Positions 13,921 through 20,415 of a stretch of 20,415 bases of DNA are shown piece by piece; within the stretch, counting starts at the first letter, position 1; every line of letters begins with the position of its first letter. Both the position numbers and the translations under genes were made by a program. The notes below the pieces were generated by a model. That model searched no databases. It saw only the letters and a program-made list of their open reading frames with translations, and was not told where the DNA came from. The stretch comes from an uncultured Bacteroidota bacterium (GTDB taxonomy: Bacteria; Bacteroidota; Bacteroidia; Chitinophagales; Saprospiraceae): the NCBI GenBank assembly GCA_937876435.1, contig CALEIL010000524.1, positions 1 to 20,415 of the forward strand, given 5' to 3'.

Positions 13921-15285
13921 TCATCGGGAACTCTTTACGTTGTATTCAAACCCCAACCTTTCCAGGCCAAATTGGATTTCGGGGGCGGACATAAAAAGAT
14001 CCCAAATCAAACCAGTCCGGTAATTTTCGATCATAACCGGGATGGGCAATTGATCGATGGCCAGATACCGCGGTAAAAACCAATCCTCCTCCAGGCTAAA
14101 GGCGTCATAAGGTCCGTATTCACCGATCAATTCGGGATGATCACCGTATAGAAAGTGCAGAAACCGATTGCTTTGCTCAGGAGTATATGGAAAGGAGCTC
14201 AGCGCTGCGGTCGGAGAAATCACGCCGCGGTCGTTGGTTGGACTATGACCAGCATACCCATTGGTAGAATAGCTCGAAGTAAGTCCCCAACACGAATCAG
14301 AATACCCTTCATAATTTTTAGGATTATCCACGCAATACCGGTACTGGATCAAAGCGTGATTTTTATTCAGTTCCCAAAAATTGGCGTATTGATCCTCTAA
14401 TCCATGGGGGTTCAATCCCAGGTAGGAATAGTGAGCCCAAAACAGGGGACCGACCATTCTATCGGGAGTTCCGTAATGGTAGAGTACCTGAGGTAAATCA
14501 TAATATTCATCCTGACTCACGATTTTGCCATCCATCATAAATCCCTCCGTATATACGACCGGGTCGACAGGATGGGTCGGCGAACTGGCTGCCAGGATAT
14601 ACATGATCAGGCATTCATTGTACCCATGCACCGGAAAATTCATTTTCCATTCGTATTTGGGAGACCAATGCCAGTACAATACGTTTTCACCGCGTGTGTA
14701 CCATTTCCAGTCCACTCCTCGCCAGAGTTCATCCATTTTCCGGGCCAGTTCTTTTTCTTTTTCATTTCCATCCATGAAGTATTGACGGGCCGTAATCAGT
14801 CCCTGAACCAGAAAAGAAGTTTCCACCAGATCTCCACCGTTATCGTACTGGCTAAATGGCTGGACCCGACCATCGGGCATCCACCAATGGGGCCAGGCTC
14901 CGTGAAACCGGTCGGAATCACCCAACCATTCCGTCAATTTCAGCAATCGGTCGTAGCCTTGCTGCCGGGTGATAAATCCACGTTCGATCCCTACGATGGT
15001 GGCCATAATCCCAAACCCCGTCCCCCCCGAGGTGATGATGTCTTTGTCGTGGGTGGGATATACGTCATCCATGTGAAGACGTTCGCGGGCGCCGCCGGAT
15101 ATGGGTTCGCCTCCCTCCCAGAAATAATTGAAGGTTTGCTCCTGAACCTTATCCAACAGGTCTTTGTCAGATGGAATATGGGTATTTATTTTTCTGTGGC
15201 ATCCGAACAAAATTAAAATGAAAATTGTCCCAGAGATACCGGCGGACCATCCCGCAATATTTGATAGTTTTCGTGTCTTATTCAT
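13921..15285 (-). CDS. GH144-like (PF10091) glycoside hydrolase, putative beta-1,2-glucan-degrading lipoprotein
   Basis: 454 residues from the ATG at 15285; a TTG two codons earlier (15291) is less likely. The ATG lies in the overlap ATGAATAA with the upstream gene's stop, which implies translational coupling. Signal peptide with Cys29 (LFGC). The +2 to +5 residues (His-Arg-Lys-Ile) lack the acidic surface-export signal, so a periplasmic location is inferred. The catalytic domain fills the rest, with TSGGTGFG, DRFHGAW, PFSQYDNGGDLVET, NVLYWHWSP, GHSPTNDRGVI and IENYRTG. Acidic residues Asp148, Asp152, Glu155 and Glu224 are shared with its upstream paralogue and fit the spacing I recall for residues tested in an endo-beta-1,2-glucanase (CpSGL). 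The name glucoamylase given to this family is probably misleading. Single-domain paralogue of the gene before it. Confidence 0.82.
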   Translation of the reverse strand: MNKTRKLSNIAGWSAGISGTIFILILFGCHRKINTHIPSDKDLLDKVQEQTFNYFWEGGEPISGGARERLHMDDVYPTHDKDIITSGGTGFGIMATIVGIERGFITRQQGYDRLLKLTEWLGDSDRFHGAWPHWWMPDGRVQPFSQYDNGGDLVETSFLVQGLITARQYFMDGNEKEKELARKMDELWRGVDWKWYTRGENVLYWHWSPKYEWKMNFPVHGYNECLIMYILAASSPTHPVDPVVYTEGFMMDGKIVSQDEYYDLPQVLYHYGTPDRMVGPLFWAHYSYLGLNPHGLEDQYANFWELNKNHALIQYRYCVDNPKNYEGYSDSCWGLTSSYSTNGYAGHSPTNDRGVISPTAALSSFPYTPEQSNRFLHFLYGDHPELIGEYGPYDAFSLEEDWFLPRYLAIDQLPIPVMIENYRTGLIWDLFMSAPEIQFGLERLGFEYNVKSSR

Positions 15286-17242
15286 AATCAATATTTAATT
15301 TGGTTAATCCGGTCCGGATTTCGGGTGCACTCATAAAAAGCTCCCATAGAAGTCCCGTTCGGTAGTTTTCGATCATGCAGATGATGGGTCCCTGGTCGAT
15401 CGCCAGATAAGAATCCGCCACCCACTCTTCGGAAATGTTGAACGCATCGTAAAAACCGTATTCACCCCACAACCGGTCTCCGAGGATGTAATAAAAATGC
15501 CGGATAGCATCCATGGATTCTTCCGGTGTGTAAGGCAGGGAAGAAATGGCAGCGGTGGGGGTGATCACGCCCCGGTCATTGGTAGGACTGTGAGCAGAGT
15601 AACCTTCGTTCCCATCGCTGGCCGTCAATCCCCAGCATTCGGCTGAATATCCGATGTGCCTATTGGGATTTTCGATGCAATGCGACCGATTGATCCGGCT
15701 GTGATTCACGTTTTGTTCCCAGTAATTGGCGTACTCATCAGACAGGTTTCTCGGATCCATTCCCAGGTAGGAATAATGTGTAAAAAACAAAGGTCCTCCT
15801 TTCTCAGGTCCCAGTGGCAAGGTGATGTCGTAATAAGTATTTCCATTTTTCATATTCCCGGATCTGGCGTAGCCTTCCTCATATACTTCCTTACTGATAT
15901 CGTGATCAGTCGATGCCGCCGCCAGGACGTAGATGATCTGTGTTTCATTGTGACCACGGATGGGAAGGTTGATTTCCCATTCGTATTCCGGGGACCAATG
16001 CCAGTACAAGACGTTTTCGCCCGATCGGGTAAACCAATCCCATTCTACCGTCCGCCACAGTTCATTGATCAGTTCGATCAATTCCATTTCTTCCGGTATG
16101 GATGGATTCAGGTATTGGCGCACCGTCAGCATGCCCTGAACGAGGAATGCCGTTTCGACCAGATCTGCCCCGTTGTCTTTTTGGCTAAATGGTCTGACAT
16201 TTCCGGTCGCCCCATCTATCCAGTGGGACCAGGCACCGTGAAACCGTTCAGCATCTCGCAGGAAATTAAAAATTTGATTCCAGCGTTCCAGCGCCTCTGT
16301 TCTGGATATAAATCCGCGTTCCACTGCTACGATCATCGCCATCAACCCAAAACCTGTGCCACCGGTGGTGACCGTCGTTCCGCTCGTGTTTCTTTCCCGG
16401 GCCATTCCACTGTTTTGGTCCGCCCCTTCCCAGAAATACCCAAAGGTTTTTTCCTGGATCAAGGTGAGAAGGTCTTCATCAGACAATTCAGGAAACTTGA
16501 AAGTGGTATCGAGAGTGGTGAACAATTCAAATGTGCGTTCATCAAAAGGACGTCCAGTCGCATCAGCCAGGTTTTCTGAGAACGAGATTTCGTAGGAAGC
16601 ATAATATTCTAATGGATGGCTGATCGTCGCAGTAAATGAACTATCCGTCCGGGGGGTCAGATGAATCGATTCTGTCCCACCTCCTGACCATTCCATGTGC
16701 TCCCGAACGATGTCTTCGGAAACAACATGGGAAAACCGGAGTTCAAATTCCGGTGACAAAGGAATCCCCGTATTGAGATTTCCTGATAGGAGAACCACCC
16801 CATTTTTGGTTTGGACAGATAAAGTCAGTGGTTCTATTGAAGTTGAAAAAAATAAAGTATCTCCCGGAAACCTGGCGCCATCAGTGGCCCGCAGATCAGG
16901 GGAGATAATCAATCGGTAATTTCCGCCTTCGGCCCATGCCTCAGACAGCGTCATCGTTATTTCCTGACGGTCAGCGGACCAGCTCTCAGCTATCATAACG
17001 CTCTCCGATTCCTGGCTGAGTTGGAAAAAATCCCCGGCCTGCTCCTCCACAGGTTTGGAAAAACCAATCACGATGGGACCTTTTGGCGATACTGGACTTC
17101 CGTGAAGGATGGATTCAGTCCCGAGACGGGCGTATTGAATCGTTAAGGCCTCTGGCTCGATGGTCTCAGGTTCTTCTTTCTGACAACAAAAACTGATAGC
17201 AGCCAGCCATACTACCATCAGCATTGGTATTGGATAGTTCAT
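15278..17242 (-). CDS. GH144-like (PF10091) glycoside hydrolase with N-terminal Ig-like domains, putative surface endo-beta-1,2-glucanase
   Basis: 654 residues. The signal peptide ends in SFCC at 17-20; lipidation at Cys19 or Cys20 is uncertain because the lipobox is atypical. After Cys20 comes QKEEPE, which resembles the Bacteroidota lipoprotein export signal, K followed by two acidic residues, so surface display is inferred. Residues about 35-245 are two Ig-like beta-sandwich modules of the SbsA/Big_5 kind. The catalytic (alpha/alpha)6-type domain is about 251-654, with FGYFWEG, TGGTGFG, RFHGAWSHW, PFSQKDNGADLVET, NVLYWHWSPEYEW, HSPTNDRGVITPTAA and MIENYRTGLLW. Candidate catalytic acids are Asp356, Asp360, Glu363 and Glu433. 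It probably cuts a beta-1,2-linked glucan before import. It lies 34 bases after the LamG gene and overlaps the next gene by 8 bases. Confidence 0.85.
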   Translation of the reverse strand: MNYPIPMLMVVWLAAISFCCQKEEPETIEPEALTIQYARLGTESILHGSPVSPKGPIVIGFSKPVEEQAGDFFQLSQESESVMIAESWSADRQEITMTLSEAWAEGGNYRLIISPDLRATDGARFPGDTLFFSTSIEPLTLSVQTKNGVVLLSGNLNTGIPLSPEFELRFSHVVSEDIVREHMEWSGGGTESIHLTPRTDSSFTATISHPLEYYASYEISFSENLADATGRPFDERTFELFTTLDTTFKFPELSDEDLLTLIQEKTFGYFWEGADQNSGMARERNTSGTTVTTGGTGFGLMAMIVAVERGFISRTEALERWNQIFNFLRDAERFHGAWSHWIDGATGNVRPFSQKDNGADLVETAFLVQGMLTVRQYLNPSIPEEMELIELINELWRTVEWDWFTRSGENVLYWHWSPEYEWEINLPIRGHNETQIIYVLAAASTDHDISKEVYEEGYARSGNMKNGNTYYDITLPLGPEKGGPLFFTHYSYLGMDPRNLSDEYANYWEQNVNHSRINRSHCIENPNRHIGYSAECWGLTASDGNEGYSAHSPTNDRGVITPTAAISSLPYTPEESMDAIRHFYYILGDRLWGEYGFYDAFNISEEWVADSYLAIDQGPIICMIENYRTGLLWELFMSAPEIRTGLTKLNIDYE

Positions 17243-17276
17243 TCGTATCTGTTTCCCACTTATTACTACCTCTTTG

Positions 17277-19061
17277 TCAGGGTGTACTATTCATTATTTG
17301 CTGTACGTCTTCCTGTGTCAGAAATTTATCAAAAATCAATAATTCATCGATGGCACTCTGATCGGATAGATGATCCCATCCTGTGAATCGGGGAGCGCCG
17401 GACATGATGGAAAGGACATCGCAACCTGTCCAATCCACCCCGTCAAATTCGTCCTCTTTGACGACCTCACCATTGATGTACACTGCGGCTTTTTCCTGAG
17501 ATATACTAAAGGCTATGTGCACCCAGTCTTCCGTAGCAGGATCCACATCCGCTGCTTCCCCTCCATCAAACCACGTTTCTTTGTCCCCGGATCCCACATT
17601 GAGTTTGAATCGCTGCTTGTCACCGGCGTTTTCCCGGAAAAACCGGAATCCTGCCGTTCGGTTATTTTGCTTATCCGGGTTTTCAGGATCCATCGGTCCC
17701 ATGACCAATATACCGGCCCGATTGGGATCCGCATTGATATTCATCCAAAATGAAGCACTCATTTCCTCATTGGTGAGTCCTGTGGTGGGGAAAGTCAGGT
17801 ATGAGTCAGCAGACCCCTGATAGGCCATCCCTTCTGTTCCTTCGGTAAATCCGGGCGTTCCGATGACTGTGGCCACAGTTCCACTGGCAGCGTCCACGTA
17901 TTCATTCTCAAAAGCCATCTTGAATATTTCACCGAATTCACCCTCATATCCGGTAACTACTTCACCGGATTCTACGGCTATAATGTCCCTGATTTCTTCG
18001 ACTGATAATACCCGATTGAACAAACGGAGTTCGTCCATAAGGCTTCGATCGGAAAAATGATCCCAGCCCGTGAACCGGGGAGCACCTGACATGATGGAAA
18101 GGATATCACAACCAGTCCAGCTTATACCGGGAAATTCGCCTTCCTTGACCAATTGACCATCAATATAGACGGAAGCCTTGTCTTCGGCAATGGTAAAAGC
18201 CATGTGCACCCATTCGCCGGTGGAGGGATCCACATCAGCTGCTGCACCTCCATCAAACCAATTATCGGCTTCTCCATTTCCCACGTTGAGTTTGAAGCGC
18301 TGCATACCACCGGCATTTTCTCTGAAAAACCTGAATCCGGATGTACGATTATTAGGCGCATCAGGATTAGCCTCATCCGGAGGCCCCATCACCAGAATTC
18401 CAGCCCTGTCAGGAACCGCGTTGACTTTCATCCAGAAAACGGCTGAAAGCGTCTGGCTTTGAAAGGTCTCTCCAGGCAAGGTCAGGTACGCCCCTTCTGC
18501 TCCTTTGTACGCATTGACTCCCTCTCCCATCTGGACGCTTTCACCTGCAAATTCCGGAGATCCTACGACGGTGGCAGGACGTAGGTTCACCAGATCGACG
18601 TAATCCCCATTGAACGGCATATACAATAATTCCCCTTCGTATTTTGGTGTATAAGGGGATACCTTCATGAAATTGACCATTTGTTCAGTGACTTTCCCGG
18701 AAAGATCGGTCGCCTTCACGGTCAGGACGTGTTCCCCATTGGTGATGTTATCATAACTGTACGTGTCGATGACACGCCGATAGTCTTTGAAGTCTGTCAG
18801 TGAACCGATCTGATTTCCATCGATAAGCAGATCAATCTGACCAATCTCAATATCGTCTACTACCTCAAACTGGATTTCGATCGACGCAACTTCCTCCAAT
18901 ACCCTGATCTGGGTTCCTTCCTGAGGATATTTGATGTTAATCACCGGAGCGGTCTCATCATTCCCAGGGGGTATCGGCGTAATGGGATCGATTCCTTCGT
19001 CGCATGAAATGATCATCAGAAGGATGGAGATAATGGAAAAGAAATATTTTATCGTTTTCAT
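17277..19061 (-). CDS. Lipoprotein with Ig-like module and two tandem, near-identical LamG-like domains
   Basis: 594 residues. Signal peptide with lipobox IISC and Cys20, followed by Asp-Glu, so an outer-membrane lipoprotein that may be exposed at the surface. Residues about 38-134 form an Ig-like or cadherin-like module (PVINIKYP at the start, VKATDLSG near the end). Two LamG-like jelly-roll domains follow (about 145-362 and 374-591), offset by 229 residues, with identical runs such as RAGILVMGP, GFRFFRENAG, QRFKLNVG, SIMSGAPRFTGWDH and WFDGG. The similarity continues at the DNA level with a 687-base period, so the duplication is recent or under strong constraint. LamG-like domains bind glycans, and the place after a SusD gene and before two glycan hydrolases suggests a surface glycan-binding role comparable to SusE/F. 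No catalytic residues are evident. Confidence 0.85.
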   Translation of the reverse strand: MKTIKYFFSIISILLMIISCDEGIDPITPIPPGNDETAPVINIKYPQEGTQIRVLEEVASIEIQFEVVDDIEIGQIDLLIDGNQIGSLTDFKDYRRVIDTYSYDNITNGEHVLTVKATDLSGKVTEQMVNFMKVSPYTPKYEGELLYMPFNGDYVDLVNLRPATVVGSPEFAGESVQMGEGVNAYKGAEGAYLTLPGETFQSQTLSAVFWMKVNAVPDRAGILVMGPPDEANPDAPNNRTSGFRFFRENAGGMQRFKLNVGNGEADNWFDGGAAADVDPSTGEWVHMAFTIAEDKASVYIDGQLVKEGEFPGISWTGCDILSIMSGAPRFTGWDHFSDRSLMDELRLFNRVLSVEEIRDIIAVESGEVVTGYEGEFGEIFKMAFENEYVDAASGTVATVIGTPGFTEGTEGMAYQGSADSYLTFPTTGLTNEEMSASFWMNINADPNRAGILVMGPMDPENPDKQNNRTAGFRFFRENAGDKQRFKLNVGSGDKETWFDGGEAADVDPATEDWVHIAFSISQEKAAVYINGEVVKEDEFDGVDWTGCDVLSIMSGAPRFTGWDHLSDQSAIDELLIFDKFLTQEDVQQIMNSTP

Positions 19062-19093
19062 ATTCTGTAATTTTTGAGTTGCATAAAATCCCG

Positions 19094-20415
19094 CTATTGT
19101 CTGAGACCCGGTAAAATATCCACCTGAGCCTGGGGATAGGGCAGATATGCTTTGTCCGCGGTAAAGGATCGGCCATCGTACGATAATTCATCGTATTTTT
19201 CAGTTCTCAACATATCGTAATACCGGATTCCCCATTCCATACCCAGTTCGGCAAATTTTTCCTCAAGGACCTGATCCGTTGTGACGTTGGTAAGAGGAGC
19301 CAGATCAACCCTATCTCTCACCAGATTGACAGCCTCATCAGCCGAAATTGCATTCCCCGTAGCTCCTCTGGTCAGGGCTTCTGCGTGCATCAGGAGGATC
19401 TCTGCGTACCGGATAACCTGGATATTTTTGTCGTTGGCCCAGTCGGTACGACCGGGGGTGATCTGTTCTGAAGGGAGATAGTGTTTTCCACTGGCAAACA
19501 TGGCCCGGGCATAATCCAGAATGACGTCCCCCGAAGGTGTTTCATTGGAAATCCAGTCAGGCAAAGTGGAATAAGCCGGATCTTTCTTAATCTCCGCAAT
19601 TCCCCGCGGAGTAAACAATACGCTGGTCACGAGACGTTGTTGCTCATTTCGATCGAGCATAAACTTGATGTACTTCAGACTGGGTTCATAAAAGCCCCAT
19701 CCACCGTTGATATCTCCTACCTCGGGTTCCCAGCTTTGTGGACCGAAAAACGCCATCAGGTAAGTGATCTGAGTGCCTGTTCCCTGACCAAAATCTGAAT
19801 ACTGGAATTCGAGTAAGCTTTCGTTGCTGAGTTTTCCGGGGTTTTTGAACAACTGATAAAAATCAGGATACAGTTGAAAGAGACCGGAGTTGATGATTTG
19901 GGACGTCGCATCAGCTACCCCCTGATAGTTTTCCAATTCCTGATTGGCCAACGCTTTGATGGCCAGTGCGGTATACCTGGTGACACCACCCGGTAAATCT
20001 GTGCGCTGGTTGGGTCGCATATCGGGAAGGGAGGGGATGGCCGCATCCATTTGATCGGAAATGTGTTGCATTACCTCCGCTTTGGGTGCTACTTCAGCGG
20101 TCAGTAAATCCGAAGGATCGGAAGTTTCAGGGATGAAAACATCGCCCCAGACCCTGGAAATGTTAAATAGTAAATATGCGTTGAGCACATCGATCTCTGC
20201 TTTGTATTGCACGGAAGGGTTACTGCCTGTAGCCTGTTCCGCAAAAAGGTCAATCTGTTCCTGGGCAGCGATTCCATCGATGATGTCGCTGTACATGGTC
20301 TGCCACAGAGAATTGTACATCCAATAGCCCTGGTTGTATCGGTAATTGTCGGTTTCTGCAAAATCCTGCTGATCTCCCAATCCACCGTGGTTAACATCAT
20401 CGCCCCGTACGGAGA
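19094..20415 (-). CDS. SusD/RagB family nutrient-binding outer-membrane lipoprotein (5' end beyond the window)
   Basis: Partial: the frame stays open to the right edge and the visible N-terminal part (VRGDDVNHGG then LGDQQDFAETDNYRYN) is typical internal SusD sequence, so the start and signal peptide lie outside. A TTG at 20380 is not the real start. About 440 codons are seen; complete family members usually have 450-600 residues. The C-terminus has the classic marks: IRYAEILLMHAEAL, a following VRDRVDL, EEKFAELGMEWGIRYYDMLRTE and LPYPQAQVDILPGL. SusD proteins cap the SusC TonB-dependent channel and bind glycan for import; the matching SusC gene should be immediately to the right. It is the first gene in this window of the operon with the LamG protein (32 bases on) and the two GH144 enzymes. 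Confidence 0.95.
   Translation of the reverse strand, partial: SVRGDDVNHGGLGDQQDFAETDNYRYNQGYWMYNSLWQTMYSDIIDGIAAQEQIDLFAEQATGSNPSVQYKAEIDVLNAYLLFNISRVWGDVFIPETSDPSDLLTAEVAPKAEVMQHISDQMDAAIPSLPDMRPNQRTDLPGGVTRYTALAIKALANQELENYQGVADATSQIINSGLFQLYPDFYQLFKNPGKLSNESLLEFQYSDFGQGTGTQITYLMAFFGPQSWEPEVGDINGGWGFYEPSLKYIKFMLDRNEQQRLVTSVLFTPRGIAEIKKDPAYSTLPDWISNETPSGDVILDYARAMFASGKHYLPSEQITPGRTDWANDKNIQVIRYAEILLMHAEALTRGATGNAISADEAVNLVRDRVDLAPLTNVTTDQVLEEKFAELGMEWGIRYYDMLRTEKYDELSYDGRSFTADKAYLPYPQAQVDILPGLRQ

Noticed and set aside
14572..15216. 214-codon open frame on the plus strand, opposite the shorter GH144 gene
   Set aside because: Antisense shadow of a conserved gene; no domain, start context or neighbour supports it.
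15656..16579. 307-codon open frame on the plus strand, opposite the larger GH144 gene
   Set aside because: It lies wholly antisense to a strongly supported gene with conserved motifs, has no recognisable domain, and its composition follows from the codon pattern of the real gene.
13921..17242. Naming both hydrolases glucoamylases (starch-degrading)
   Set aside because: The PF10091 family carries that label historically, but characterised relatives in GH144 act on beta-1,2-glucans and no starch-locus genes are present.
19094..20380. TTG at 20380 as the true start of the SusD gene
   Set aside because: The frame remains open upstream with typical SusD residues (VRGDDVNHGG), so the gene simply runs off the window.

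Overview
The window looks like chromosomal DNA from a free-living member of the Bacteroidota, probably a Cytophagales- or Saprospirales-type organism. The evidence is a SusD/RagB protein in an operon with surface glycan-handling lipoproteins, acidic residues after lipoprotein cysteines, several exact TAnnTTTG (-7 type) promoter words, and a Planctomycete/Verrucomicrobia-style haem-binding HEAT protein of a kind also common in these Bacteroidota. No rRNA, tRNA, IS element, phage gene or CRISPR array was seen. Genus is not decidable from this sequence.

Layout. 1-360 is non-coding and packed with inverted repeats. 361-3230 (minus) carries a zinc-less medium-chain oxidoreductase, a small membrane methyltransferase of the isoprenylcysteine/phospholipid type, and a retropepsin-like lipoprotein with a PDZ-like tail. 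3231-5048 (minus) carries an Rrf2-type cysteine-containing regulator followed by a TauE/SafE exporter, separated by a 265-base spacer that holds a cluster of perfect hairpins. 5297-5839 (plus) is a DUF1697 protein. 5840-6237 is non-coding, with short tandem repeats. 6238-8250 (minus) is a glycogen branching enzyme of the eukaryote-like GH13_8 type. 8511-13180 (plus) is a two-gene, start-stop-overlapping operon: a Tat-exported N,N-dimethylformamidase-like protein and a 1046-residue beta-propeller/HEAT/cytochrome c lipoprotein. 13285-13788 (minus) is a DinB-family protein.

13921-20415 (minus) is the downstream part of a polysaccharide utilisation locus. In transcription order it has a SusD-like protein (cut by the right edge), a lipoprotein with two near-identical LamG-like domains, a GH144/PF10091 glycoside hydrolase with Ig-like domains and a surface-export type N-terminus, and a second, shorter GH144 paralogue without that signal. 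The genes are 32 and 34 bases apart and then overlap by 8 bases, so they are almost certainly co-transcribed. By analogy with characterised GH144 enzymes the likely substrate is a beta-1,2-linked glucan: bound and cut at the surface, imported by the SusC/SusD pair (SusC must lie off the right edge), and cut further in the periplasm.

The most interesting items for follow-up are the hairpin-rich leader before the TauE/SafE gene, the duplicated LamG protein in the putative beta-1,2-glucan locus, the coupled formamidase-like/haem protein operon, and a dispersed family of 7-base tandem repeats in several intergenic spacers.
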